From the IMG/VR virus record IMGVR_UViG_3300033149_002674, positions 1 through 64,000 of that record: a DNA stretch of 64,000 nucleotides. One strand, 5' to 3'. Each line of letters starts with the position of its first letter. Position 1 is the first letter of the stretch. Shown here one piece after another: positions 45,050 through 53,900 of the stretch. Under the pieces are notes generated by a model. The model did no database searches. It was not told the origin of the DNA and saw nothing but the letters and a program-made list of their open reading frames with translations. This stretch comes from a virus. The position numbers and the translations under genes are program-made.

Positions 45050-45238
45050 ATGTCTAAATACGAAACAGTAGCAAAAGCTATAAGATTAGAGGTTGACGAA
45101 TCTAAGGATGATGTTTATATTATCTTCAAGATAGTTGACGAACGCTTTAAACAAAAGGTTCGAGCGGACTGGAAGGAGGATATCGAAGTTAAACTGGTTA
45201 ATAAAGAACTCGTTAAGGAAATTGATGCCACTATATGA
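45050..45238 (+). CDS. Small hypothetical protein
   Basis: A 62-residue, charged, mostly strand/helix protein (YETVAKAIRLEVDESKDDVYI; shown up to 20 residues: YETVAKAIRLEVDESKDDVY). No motif or membrane segment. It starts three bases after the previous stop (TAAAATATG) and overlaps the zinc-ribbon gene by 14 bases, placing it in the same polycistron. Confidence 0.65.
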   Translation: MSKYETVAKAIRLEVDESKDDVYIIFKIVDERFKQKVRADWKEDIEVKLVNKELVKEIDATI

Positions 45239-45536
45239 TTACAGATGCAAAAACTGCGGGCACACATTTGAAGCCCTACATAAGATAGCTGACCCAGGAC
45301 CGTCAGAATGTCCAGAATGCGGACATAAAGAGGTAGGGAAGCTTATTTCAGCTGTACATGGCAAAGTTGAGCTAACGGGACACGAGCTTACAGCTAAGAT
45401 TAAGGAAGACGCTAAGAAGCTTAAGGCTGAGTCCGCTACTAACGAAAAAGTTAGAGCTAACCTCGTAGGAGAGGATAAGTACCAAGCGAATGTGGTAATG
45501 GACGATAAAATTCGCAAAGAAATCGGAAAGGAATGA
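45225..45536 (+). CDS. FmdB-type zinc-ribbon protein
   Basis: Start chosen at ATG 45225, because MPLYDYRCKNCGHTFE is the standard beginning of FmdB-family proteins; an in-frame start at 45135 would overlap the previous gene by over 100 bases. The 103-residue product has a zinc ribbon from C8, C11, C29 and C32 (CKNC and CPEC). The C-terminal 60 residues are Lys/Glu-rich and helical. FmdB-like proteins are small putative regulators; in phage they may contact nucleic acid or polymerase. The exact function is not known for the family. Confidence 0.8.
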   Translation: MPLYDYRCKNCGHTFEALHKIADPGPSECPECGHKEVGKLISAVHGKVELTGHELTAKIKEDAKKLKAESATNEKVRANLVGEDKYQANVVMDDKIRKEIGKE

Positions 45537-45543
45537 GGATCCG

Positions 45544-45690
45544 ATGGTTACTTTATCACAAGATAGATTGCAAAATATCATCGATAGAATAAAAGCCATA
45601 GTAGATCTTGAAGACCAAGAGATCAAAAACTACACGCTATTAGCTCTGATTGAAGAGTTAGAAGAGCTACAGCGTTCTGATAAGGAATAA
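45544..45690 (+). CDS. Very small helical protein
   Basis: ATG 45544 to TAA 45690 encodes 48 residues (too small for many ORF filters). It is acidic and helical with a leucine-rich end (YTLLALIEELEELQRSDKE). It begins seven bases after the previous stop and ends on the base before the sigma-factor ATG. Tight spacing on both sides supports a real gene or a translational coupler for the sigma factor. A GAGGAT sits just upstream. Confidence 0.5.
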   Translation: MVTLSQDRLQNIIDRIKAIVDLEDQEIKNYTLLALIEELEELQRSDKE

Positions 45691-46341
45691 ATGAGTAATG
45701 TTAGCGATGAAGAAGCAGAGAAACTATTGCAGGAATTTGTTACACTTAGAGACAGGTGTGTTAAGTCAAAGTCCAAGTCCCTACGTTTAAAGTACGATAG
45801 GTGCAAGCAGACCTGCGCAGAAAAATTCGATTACATAGTGAAGAATAAGGTTAGGAAGTACCGCAACTTCTCTAACTATGATGACCTTCTTCAAGACGGC
45901 AGACTAGCTCTGATGTTAGCTTTAGATTCATATAAGCTAAATCAGGGCTCTTGGTTTTGGTGGGCTAATCAATATGTCAAAACTAAGGTATCTAGAGAGG
46001 CGAATAGGCACTCCACCATAAAGATACCAATCAAGCAGACTAAGAACATTCTCCCATACAAGCTATCTCAGATGCCAGTAATTGCTGACACGTCAGCTTC
46101 TGCTCTTGAGAGTATTGAGGTTGTTGAGAATACAAGACTTGTTCATGGGGCTATCTCTAAACTTTCGCCAATTCAGCGTAGAGTTATTGAGATGTATTTT
46201 GAGATAGGCTTTAAGGGAGTTGAGAAATCTTCCATATCTAAGATTTGTGAAGAGCTTGATATATCTCGTAAGGACTGTGTAAAAATACTATCTCAGGCTA
46301 AGAGGTCTCTAAAAGAGAATTTAGAGCATATTAGAGTATAA
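45691..46341 (+). CDS. Sigma-70-like RNA polymerase factor
   Basis: A 216-residue compact sigma factor. Region 2 runs about 47-115: FDYIVKNKVRKYRNFSNYDD, LLQDGRLALMLALDSY, SWFWWANQYVKTKVSREANR, with the core-binding and -10 recognition helix order. Region 4 spans about 157-210: LSPIQRRVIEMYFEIGF, ISKICEELDISRKDCVKILS, QAKRSLKENL, a helix-turn-helix. Region 3 is short, and region 1.1 is absent. T4 gp55 and related late sigma factors are similar in size. It would redirect host RNA polymerase to phage promoters, possibly those with the TGATATATA or ATATAAAGT motifs seen here. This is the only transcription factor I can call in the window. Confidence 0.82.
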   Translation: MSNVSDEEAEKLLQEFVTLRDRCVKSKSKSLRLKYDRCKQTCAEKFDYIVKNKVRKYRNFSNYDDLLQDGRLALMLALDSYKLNQGSWFWWANQYVKTKVSREANRHSTIKIPIKQTKNILPYKLSQMPVIADTSASALESIEVVENTRLVHGAISKLSPIQRRVIEMYFEIGFKGVEKSSISKICEELDISRKDCVKILSQAKRSLKENLEHIRV

Positions 46342-46346
46342 ATCGC

Positions 46347-46739
46347 ATGGAATACTCAATATACGTAAATAGGGAAGATGTAGCTAAGGTCGAGGAAGAG
46401 GAGCTTAATAACTTTATCTACGCTATTATATCCGAAATAGGGATAGAAATTGACGAGATCTGGAAAGAAGGTGATCCTTTAGATATTGAGACCAAGGTTA
46501 AGCTAAGAAAATTGTTAGCGACTTACGATATTGATATAATACATGACGGGGATAGAGGATATAAAATCTACTTCGAAGATACTATTGTTGGAGAGTGGTT
46601 TAAACCCCGAGTTGTTTTGAAAAAAGATTTGAAAGCACGTAGAGCCTCTCAGCGTGTTTTTTATGAAATAATATTATGCTTCTCCTCTCCTTTTGAAGAT
46701 GGAGAAGATGAAATAAATCAGGAGTATGAAGATGAGTGA
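46347..46739 (+). CDS. Hypothetical protein
   Basis: A 130-residue acidic protein without a known domain, mixed helix and strand (IYAIISEIGIEIDEIWKEGD), with a charged C-terminus ending EDGEDEINQEYEDE. Begins five bases after the sigma-factor stop without a strong ribosome-binding site. Its end overlaps the next gene by eight bases. Confidence 0.65.
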   Translation: MEYSIYVNREDVAKVEEEELNNFIYAIISEIGIEIDEIWKEGDPLDIETKVKLRKLLATYDIDIIHDGDRGYKIYFEDTIVGEWFKPRVVLKKDLKARRASQRVFYEIILCFSSPFEDGEDEINQEYEDE

Positions 46740-47013
46740 AGAAAAAATTACACCAGAAGAGTTGAGTGCAATTACTGAAGCGGCTGTTAAGCGCAATACT
46801 GCTACTCAGGTAGCTGAGCGTGCTGTTCTTGAAGCTCGTAATGCAGAGCTACAGCATCAAGTTACTGTACAGCATGTATTTATGAAGTATGGTCTTACGT
46901 TTAATGATAAGATTGATGATAACACTGGTGTTATCACTAGGAACACTGGTGTTATCACTGGTGGTGAGAATAATGCTCCAGCTGAAACACCCGAAGAAGA
47001 AAGCGCCGAATAA
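46732..47013 (+). CDS. Hypothetical small protein with internal 21-base tandem repeat
   Basis: I prefer ATG 46732 over the in-frame ATG at 46726, because GGAG (46721-46724) is better spaced. The 93-residue product is acidic and helical (SAITEAAVKRNTATQVAERA), followed by a short tandem repeat NTGVITR/NTGVITG encoded by two near-identical 21-base units. The same DNA forms an inverted repeat. No known family. The stop overlaps the next start by one base. Confidence 0.62.
   Translation: MSEEKITPEELSAITEAAVKRNTATQVAERAVLEARNAELQHQVTVQHVFMKYGLTFNDKIDDNTGVITRNTGVITGGENNAPAETPEEESAE
46917..46962 (+). repeat. Inverted repeat and 21-base tandem repeat in coding DNA
   Basis: TGATAACAC (46917-46925), TG, GTGTTATCA (46928-46936) is a 20-base near-perfect palindrome. 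AACACTGGTGTTATCACT occurs at 46921-46938 and again at 46942-46959 (period 21). It could be a protein-binding site inside the gene or simple repeat slippage. Confidence 0.6.
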
Positions 47014-47459
47014 TGAATATTCAAGATATTGCAGCATTAGTTCAGATTAGGAACTATGCTTTCTCTGTTAGAGAGGATAGGAATATATTTAGGGGAGCGA
47101 CTTACGCAAAGGTAACTGAGCAAATTAATCGGATTGATAAGTTTCTATCCACTGTTCTTACTGAAGAAGATCTTGTCAATATGGCTCTTGTTGCTGACCC
47201 TCCAAAGAAGGCTGTATCAAAGAAAAAGGCTCCTTCTAAAAAGAAAGAGCCTGTTAGGAAAACTATGGAGGTTCAAAAGAAAGAGGATGATATTAAGTCC
47301 GAAACTTCTGAGGTTTCAGACTCACAGATACCGCTTAAATTTGACGAGCCAAAGTCTGAGGGAAAGTCAGAAAAAGATCTTTCTGCCGATGAGGATGCGG
47401 ATTTGATTGCTGCAGCCATCGCCAAACAGAAAGCAAAGATAGCTGATAAGAAGAAGTAA
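47013..47459 (+). CDS. Hypothetical Lys/Glu-rich protein
   Basis: A 148-residue protein. The N-terminal 60 residues are helical and mixed (IQDIAALVQIRNYAFSVRED), followed by a very Lys- and Ser-rich middle (SKKKAPSKKKEPVRKT) and a charged tail ending AIAKQKAKIADKKK. Disorder is likely across residues 65-148. No motif recognised. It sits three bases before the aminopeptidase gene. Nucleic-acid binding is possible from its charge, no more. Confidence 0.65.
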   Translation: MNIQDIAALVQIRNYAFSVREDRNIFRGATYAKVTEQINRIDKFLSTVLTEEDLVNMALVADPPKKAVSKKKAPSKKKEPVRKTMEVQKKEDDIKSETSEVSDSQIPLKFDEPKSEGKSEKDLSADEDADLIAAAIAKQKAKIADKKK

Positions 47460-47461
47460 AT

Positions 47462-48274
47462 ATGTTTGATGAGCATTCAGAGTTAATAGTTTTAAAAGAT
47501 GACCTTTGGCTTGAGCGACAGAAGAAAGCTGGAAAAGCTGTCTCTGCATGCCTTCGAACATTTGCTGATCAATGTAAGAATCCTTATATGCTTGGGCAAC
47601 TTAGCTTAAAGTACATAGAGGAGTTCTGCATTGAGATAATAGAAGAAGCAGGCTGCACTCCAACCTTTCAGGGATATGATGGGTTTCCGGGTGCAGTTTG
47701 TTTATCTGTCAATAAAAATGTTGTCCATGGAGTTCCTACGAAATACATCCTACAACCTGGGGATGTTGTTACTCTAGATCTTGGAGCAACTTATAAGGGC
47801 GCAATTGCTGATGCGGCATTTACTGCTATCTACGGTGAAGCTAAAGATCCTAAGCATCAAGAAATGCTTAAGCTATGTCAGCAGGGTTTAAATGCTGGTA
47901 TTGATGCATTTGAAGAAGGTAAAAGAATCGGAGCTATTGGTTCTGCAATTTATCGAACTTTAAGGGATCATGGTTATGGTATAATAACTGATTACGGTGG
48001 ACATGGTATTAACTATGACCAGCCTCATGCTCCACCTTTTGTTGCTAACAAGTCTCATGGAAACGAGGGTCCAAGAGTTCAAAAAGGAATGTCTATAGCT
48101 ATTGAGCCTATGCTTATTATGGGCGGCTCACCTAGAACTAGAACTTTAAAGGACAAGTGGACCATTGCTGGTAAAGACATTGGGTGTCACTTTGAACACT
48201 CTGTAACAATAGATTCTAAAGGTAATAAGCATATTATTACTGAACATGGAATGGATGCTGCGGATTATGTATGA
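47462..48274 (+). CDS. map: Type I methionine aminopeptidase
   Basis: A 270-residue enzyme of normal family length. All metal ligands are visible: D106 (VTLDLGA), D117 (AIADAAF), H181 (GGHGIN), E215 (AIEPML) and E245 (CHFEHSV), together with H89 (VVHGVP), the substrate-side histidine. MetAP removes the initiator methionine from proteins when the second residue is small. Bacterial hosts have their own essential copy, so a phage-encoded one suggests that phage protein maturation outstrips or differs from the host's. The gene is coupled to the next by ATGA. No deformylase gene is adjacent, so host or other phage deformylase must act first. Confidence 0.9.
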   Translation: MFDEHSELIVLKDDLWLERQKKAGKAVSACLRTFADQCKNPYMLGQLSLKYIEEFCIEIIEEAGCTPTFQGYDGFPGAVCLSVNKNVVHGVPTKYILQPGDVVTLDLGATYKGAIADAAFTAIYGEAKDPKHQEMLKLCQQGLNAGIDAFEEGKRIGAIGSAIYRTLRDHGYGIITDYGGHGINYDQPHAPPFVANKSHGNEGPRVQKGMSIAIEPMLIMGGSPRTRTLKDKWTIAGKDIGCHFEHSVTIDSKGNKHIITEHGMDAADYV

Positions 48275-48588
48275 GCAAGGGATTTATACTGAATAAGTAC
48301 TCAGAAAAGGTTGGCGAGTTTGACAATGCTAATTTTGATTCAATAGGCGTATGGAACCTATCACACGTTAGAGTTAATCAAGATCATATAGATATTGTAA
48401 AGATGTCAACTAAAGAGCCTTATCTATTTCTATTAGTTGAAGAAAGAGGTGCAGACTCTTTTGATGTTGTAGATTCATTAGGTGTTGGTCTTATGTTCTC
48501 CGAGTCAGAGTCGTGGTGTTCAACTAATGATATGGTTTTTAAAGAAGCTTGCTTTATAGAAAATAAAGGCAATAATTATGAGAATTAA
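48271..48588 (+). CDS. Hypothetical protein
   Basis: A 105-residue, Asp/Glu-rich protein with predicted strands (FILNKYSEKVGEFDNANFDS). Cys 93 and Trp near 48 and 87 stand out, but no motif is recognised. It overlaps the aminopeptidase stop by four bases (ATGA) and the following gene by 11 bases, so it is part of the same polycistron. Confidence 0.62.
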   Translation: MSKGFILNKYSEKVGEFDNANFDSIGVWNLSHVRVNQDHIDIVKMSTKEPYLFLLVEERGADSFDVVDSLGVGLMFSESESWCSTNDMVFKEACFIENKGNNYEN

Positions 48589-48811
48589 TATAGATGGCGG
48601 ATTTGTTGCAGCAGAGAAACAGGAATCTGGCAAGATTGCTTTCTCGGTTGGCTGTGAGCAGTTTAACCCTGATGGCACGAGAGCGCAGACATTAGTTAAT
48701 ACGGCATCATTAACTCAAGATGAATTAGTTGAGTTATTTAGCGATGTGTTTCCAAAAGAAGATGTCGAGGCCGACTCTAGTGAAGACTCTGAAGATGCCA
48801 GTGAGGCATAA
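48578..48811 (+). CDS. Small acidic hypothetical protein
   Basis: A 77-residue protein whose last 25 residues are almost all acidic or Ser (ending SSEDSEDASEA). The first 50 residues look like a short beta-hairpin plus helix. The acidic tail suggests a DNA-mimic or disordered segment, without firm support. Overlaps the previous gene by 11 bases; followed by the next after an AGGAG-like GGAGAT. Confidence 0.6.
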   Translation: MRINIDGGFVAAEKQESGKIAFSVGCEQFNPDGTRAQTLVNTASLTQDELVELFSDVFPKEDVEADSSEDSEDASEA

Positions 48812-48822
48812 TTGGAGATAAT

Positions 48823-49125
48823 ATGAACATAAAGACAGCTTTAAAGAACGTAAACCGCCGTAACTTCACCAACAACACTCAGAAGGTTGCATATCGTCTG
48901 TTGAATGCAGATGGCTCTTGGGTTTCTAGAAAGGACCTTGAGCGGTCAGTTACATCAGCAGCAGCTCGCATTAGAGATCTTCGTAAAGATAAGTTTGGAG
49001 CGTTTTCTGTAGAATGTGCATCAGCATCTTCTCTAAACCGCAGAGGAGACAGAGGGACATTTTTCTATAGAATCAGACCAACCTCTGTTAAGAAAACGCA
49101 AATTCAAGCGATTTTTGGCAGCTAA
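48823..49125 (+). CDS. Small basic protein, possible winged-helix
   Basis: A 100-residue basic protein. Its middle (about 20-60: KVAYRLLNADGSWVSRKDLE, then AAARIRDLRKDKFGAFSVEC) fits the helix-turn-helix plus wing pattern of winged-helix DNA binders. No further match. It is the last gene before a strong terminator, 26 bases away, and might act on a nearby promoter. Good GGAGATAAT site before ATG. Confidence 0.55.
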   Translation: MNIKTALKNVNRRNFTNNTQKVAYRLLNADGSWVSRKDLERSVTSAAARIRDLRKDKFGAFSVECASASSLNRRGDRGTFFYRIRPTSVKKTQIQAIFGS

Positions 49126-49151
49126 AAAAAATTAAACAAAATCATGAGCTA

Positions 49152-49188
49152 AGCCCTGGGGATTAATACTCCCTGGGGCTTTTTGTTT
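49152..49188 (+). terminator. Strong terminator ending the replication block
   Basis: AGCCCTGGGGA (49152-49162), loop TTAATAC, TCCCTGGGGCT (49170-49180), then TTTTGTTT. Eleven pairs, two of them G-T. It separates the replication/expression block from the fibre locus. Confidence 0.88.
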
Positions 49189-49210
49189 GGTGCATATTTC
49201 GGAATATAAT
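49183..49210 (+). promoter_or_regulatory. Candidate promoter of the fibre locus
   Basis: TATAAT at 49205-49210 is a perfect sigma-70 -10 box; TTGTTT at 49183-49188 is a partial -35 with a 16-base gap. It lies directly after the terminator and about 48 bases before ATG 49258. The 10-mer CGGAATATAA occurs here (49200-49209) and again just before the start codon (49248-49257). Confidence 0.5.
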
Positions 49211-49247
49211 TGAAAAAGTACCGTTAATCATGCTTCATTGTAACTTC

Positions 49248-49257
49248 CGGAATATAA
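49248..49257 (+). repeat. Second copy of CGGAATATAA before the fibre start codon
   Basis: Direct repeat of 49200-49209. It provides GGAA as a Shine-Dalgarno-like site close to ATG 49258, but the exact duplication around a TATAA core may instead mark a second promoter read by a phage sigma factor. Confidence 0.4.
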
Positions 49258-50928
49258 ATGGCCATAGAAATAAAATACTCAGTATATCCGTCTGCTATAG
49301 ATAGCGGTAGCCAGTTACCACTTATTTGTGACAACATAACTGAAGTTAACGCTGAGGCAATGAATAGGCACCGTTCCGCCATCATTGCCATAGAGGGCGA
49401 GCTGGGTATTGATCCGTCAGGTGTTTATACTACAGTTAGAGCAAGGCTGGATGCCTTAGAACAACTGATAGCAAACCTAGGTGGCGGCTCAGGCATCACA
49501 AGCGTCCTCGATGAGGGCGTTTTAATCGATAATGCGGCTTCTTCTCTTAATTTTGTTGGTGATATCATCACTGCAACATCAGATGGGTCTGGAAATATTA
49601 CAGTAGAGGTTGATGGCTATGCAGGAGCTGCTATTCAGAGACAGGAAACAATTCCTGTATTAGTACCTGCTCAGACAGCATTCACACTAACTGAAACCCC
49701 AGCTGATTCTTCAGCTGTTGAAATGTTCATCAATGGTATCAAGCAGCAATATGGTGTCGATTATGTAGGCGTAGGTACAGCTATTACATATTTATCAGAC
49801 GCATCCTATTCACTAACTCCAGCTGATGTTGTTGAGTTTTGGTATTTAGTAAGCGGTGTCATCCTCGGAAGCGGTGGAACTGACCTTACAATTCAGGAAG
49901 CTGGTGTAACAGTTGATACACAAACAGCTCTCATTAACTTCACCTCTGGTGCATCTATCACATCAGGCGGTCCAGGCATTGTTAACGTTGAGATTTCAGG
50001 CGGTGACCCAATTGTGCAGGAGCAGGAGACAATACCTGTTACATTTAATGGTCAGGCCATGTTCACGCTCTCTCAACAGCCTTTGGATAATGATGCTGTT
50101 CAGATGATTGTAAATGGCATCAAGCAGCAATATGGAGCTGATTATTCAGTATCCTCTGGGATTGCTAACTATACTGGCATTCCTGCATTAATTACTACTG
50201 ATATTGTTGAGTTCTGGTACATTGTTGATGGGTATGCTGGTCCAGCACTGGGAAGCCAGACATGGGGTGAAACCCTTGGTCTTGGAAATACCTCAGATGG
50301 TTATAACGTTGTATTAACATCAAGCTCGATAATAACAACACCTGACACTAATGGTAATAATGTTTATGACTTAACCATTCAGCCAGGTGATGTTCTTTCC
50401 GGTAACGGTGATGGTGGTAACTTAATACTTAATCCAACACCAGGATCTGGTACTGGTTCTGATGGTTATGTTGTTATCAACGGTCTGTCTTGGCCGTTTG
50501 CAGATGGTACTGCAGGGCAGGCAATTGTCACTGATGGCTTCGGTAATCTTTCTTTTGGAAATGTTGCTGGCACATCTGAAGAAATTGAAGTTGCAGGAGA
50601 TATAACAACTAATGATGCGACACCTACTGTAATAATTACTGAGACTCCAGCAGACGGAACTGTCACCCATATCGAGGTTAAATTTGCTGCATACTCAGCA
50701 GCAACCCCAGAGGGCGCAACATTTAAGATTCAAGGCTCATTTAGAACAGATGCTGGAGTAACATCACAAATTGGCACTACAGCGATAACTCACATTGAAA
50801 GAGAAGACCTGGCTTGGGAGGTAGATTTTAATCTTCCAGGTGGAGTAGATATTCAAGTTCAGGTTACAGGCGATGCAGCTAATCCAACCAACTGGAGAGC
50901 TGTGGCTAAAATGGTACAGGTAGTATAA
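49258..50928 (+). CDS. Modular tail fibre protein A
   Basis: A 556-residue fibre-like protein. The N-terminal 85 residues include a helical stretch (TTVRARLDALEQLIANLGGG), typical of a trimer-forming attachment segment. Two copies of a roughly 75-residue module follow (about 127-200 and 256-330), each with QETIPV, NGIKQQYG, and a final VVEFWY or IVEFWY. A linker with DGYVVINGLSWPFADGTAGQ leads to a C-terminal domain of about 100 residues that is related to the end of the 2510-residue gene downstream. Four Asp-Gly-Tyr motifs. Probably the first of a set of exchangeable adsorption proteins in this locus. Confidence 0.72.
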   Translation: MAIEIKYSVYPSAIDSGSQLPLICDNITEVNAEAMNRHRSAIIAIEGELGIDPSGVYTTVRARLDALEQLIANLGGGSGITSVLDEGVLIDNAASSLNFVGDIITATSDGSGNITVEVDGYAGAAIQRQETIPVLVPAQTAFTLTETPADSSAVEMFINGIKQQYGVDYVGVGTAITYLSDASYSLTPADVVEFWYLVSGVILGSGGTDLTIQEAGVTVDTQTALINFTSGASITSGGPGIVNVEISGGDPIVQEQETIPVTFNGQAMFTLSQQPLDNDAVQMIVNGIKQQYGADYSVSSGIANYTGIPALITTDIVEFWYIVDGYAGPALGSQTWGETLGLGNTSDGYNVVLTSSSIITTPDTNGNNVYDLTIQPGDVLSGNGDGGNLILNPTPGSGTGSDGYVVINGLSWPFADGTAGQAIVTDGFGNLSFGNVAGTSEEIEVAGDITTNDATPTVIITETPADGTVTHIEVKFAAYSAATPEGATFKIQGSFRTDAGVTSQIGTTAITHIEREDLAWEVDFNLPGGVDIQVQVTGDAANPTNWRAVAKMVQVV

Positions 50929-50929
50929 C

Positions 50930-53900
50930 ATGGCAAAAAAATCCTTATATATTAACGGTATTAACACCGATGATCTGATCCCAGTCCCAACTGGAAATGG
51001 TGTTTTAAGGAGAAACGAGTCTGACACCGCTTACGAGTGGGCAGACTTATCACCATCCTCTGCAGAGGATGGATACATTGCTATTGCCCAGGGTGGCGAT
51101 ATCACCTGGCTAAATGCTGACACTGATGGGTATGTGCTTACCTGGAACTCTACTCTTAACTCATGGCAGCCTCAGCCAACTCAGGGCGTAGGTGGAGAGG
51201 AAACTCTTGCCGAGACTCTTGCTTTTGGCAATACAGCTGATGGTATCAATATTGATTTGAACGGAGGTGCTCAGCTTACCTCTTCAGACGGCAATGTTAC
51301 AGTTGGAGATAACCTTGATGTAACCGGTAATGCAGCCATAACAGGGAACACCAATGTTACCGGCGATGGATATGTCCTTGGCAACTTTGAGGTTGCAGGA
51401 AAGTTAGTACTTGATGCAAATACAGACTTCAATAACGCCGGATACAGAGATGTACTAGCAGTTAATCAGGCAGGCACAGCTCTTGAGTACATCTCACCAG
51501 CAGAGTTCCTCGGTCTTGAGCAAGAGACCATACCTGTAACTATTAATGGACAGCAGGCATTTATTCTCTCAGAGATACCAGTAGGTGACGGATATGTAAT
51601 GATGTTCGTTAACGGCATGAAGCAACAGTACGGTGTTGATTATGTTGGTGTTGGTACTTCCATCATGTACTCCGATACAGATCTTATCACAGCTGATGTT
51701 GTTGAGTTCTTCTATCACACTTTTACAACTGCTACGGCACCTCCAGGTGGAATGCAGACGCTTGCTGACACTCTCCTTCTTGGAAATGTTACTGGTGGAA
51801 CAGATATTGTTTTAAGTTCCGGTGATGCAATAACCAATACACTTGGATCGACGCTTGACATCAATACATTAAGCAATGCTGTTGGTACATCAAATAACAT
51901 AGATATTTTTACTGGAAATGCTCTTGGTGATTCTGGTAACATCAATCTTACAACTGGTATCGCTGGTGGCACCAGAGGCATTGTAAATATTGATGGAGAT
52001 GGTTACGTTCTTGGAGATTTTGGAATCTCTGGTAAGCTTACTGTTGATGGACTTATAGACCCAACAGGTCTCGTTTTAACAGAGCAGGCTGTTGCTCCAT
52101 ACTCTCCTCTTGTAGGAGGCTCTACTGAAGGTATGCTTTGGGTTAGGAACGATGGATATATGTTCCACACTAACCAGGATGATACCACTATTGCTCTTGA
52201 TACTATTCTTTCAAGCGCAGCTGGCTCTATCAATGCAGATACTATTACATCTAATTTAAATGGGGAGTTTATAAATGTAGACCTTCCTAACATTGAACTA
52301 AGATATGATGATGGCGAGGGATTCTTTCTTCAAGGATTTGCATTTGTAGCTAGAGATGCTGGAAGCGTAGGAAATGCAAATGTAACAGCATTTACAACAT
52401 CAGGAACCGGTGTTGGCCCTCTAACAGTATTCTTATCTCCAGTTTCCCCAGGTAATAGTGCGATCACTGGACTTACTGGTGGTACAGGATTTATTGTTGG
52501 TGATACTGTAGAAATTACAGAAGTCGATCATGGTACCGGTCCAATAGCTGTAGGACCCCTGACAGCTGTCTATTCTAAGAGAGGGGGCACTTCTAGAATA
52601 GGAACAAACTCAAAGATTTTGAGTGGCGATGTTGGTCCTAATATGACACTGCTTGGTGGTGGTGCAGGTAACAATCTTGCTCCGGGTTCAACTGGAAGTG
52701 TTATCCTGGGTAACGCTGGGGAGGGTCTGACAGGAGCATTCTCGTCCGTTCTTATAGGTAATGATACGGGACCTCAGGGCGGATCTGTATTTGGTGCAGT
52801 CATGATAGGTGACAAAGCTGGTGGAGGGTCATTCCCTTCCATTGGCGAGATTTTTATTGGTCAGTTTGCTGGATATGGAGCATCTACAATTGGTGGCATT
52901 GCTCTCGGTACCCAGGCAATGGGATCAGGCGTAATCGGCAACAACCATATCGCTATCGGTCTTCAAGCGATGGGTGGCCCAGAGATTTCTGGTATTAGCA
53001 ATATTGCTATTGGTACTCAAGCAATGGGTGGTGGTAGAATTACCGGGAATGATAATATTGCTATTGGTTCCCAGTCAATGGGCTCACCTTTGGGTGATAT
53101 TAATAATGCTATTACAATTGGCAGAGTATCAAATATAATAAGTGGCAACTCTTTTGTTAATATTGGCGATGAGTTTGTTGTCAATAGGGATAGTACAAGT
53201 GTTAACTCAACTGGAAATACTTATATTGGCATTGGTGATGTGGGAAGCGTTGGAGTCAATAATCTAACAAATCGCGCCTTAGTTAACTTTACAACCAAGC
53301 CAGATCAGTTCACTACGAACGATTCTACGCCATACTTTTTTGTAAATGGAGAAAATGCTTACAATATCTACGCTGGATTTAGACCAAACCCAGGCGTGAA
53401 TAATTCGATACAGAATATTTCATATTCTAATAATGGTATTTATGACTCAACGGTAAATGTTGGAGGTTCATTTGCTCTTGCAGATGGCTCTTATACTGTT
53501 AATGCATATACATCATCAGGAACTGGTACAGGTATTCTTTATGTTAAGATAGCTTCTAATGCTGTAATAAAGGTTACTGGTGGCTCTAACTTCGCAGTAT
53601 CAGAGACAGTTAATATCACATCTATTCTTGATGATAACGGATCTCCGATTGCTGGAGCACCTGCAGCAGACCTCTCAGTATCTGTACTCACAATTGAAGG
53701 ATATTATGGAGGGAGTGGGCTTAGAGTTGTAGAAGCCAAGTATTCTACTGATTCTACCTCTGGCTTCGGAAAGATTTACAGCAATGCTATTAATGGAAGA
53801 TTTGTTGGTGGTGGAAACTTTGAACTCGGTGATACAATTGAGATTTTCTCTATTGGAGAAAATCAGGCAACAACAAATGGTATCAACTCTGTTAGTATTA

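Noticed and set aside
45135-45224. Longer zinc-ribbon protein
   Set aside because: The extra 30 residues overlap the neighbouring gene and the family begins at MPLYDYRC.
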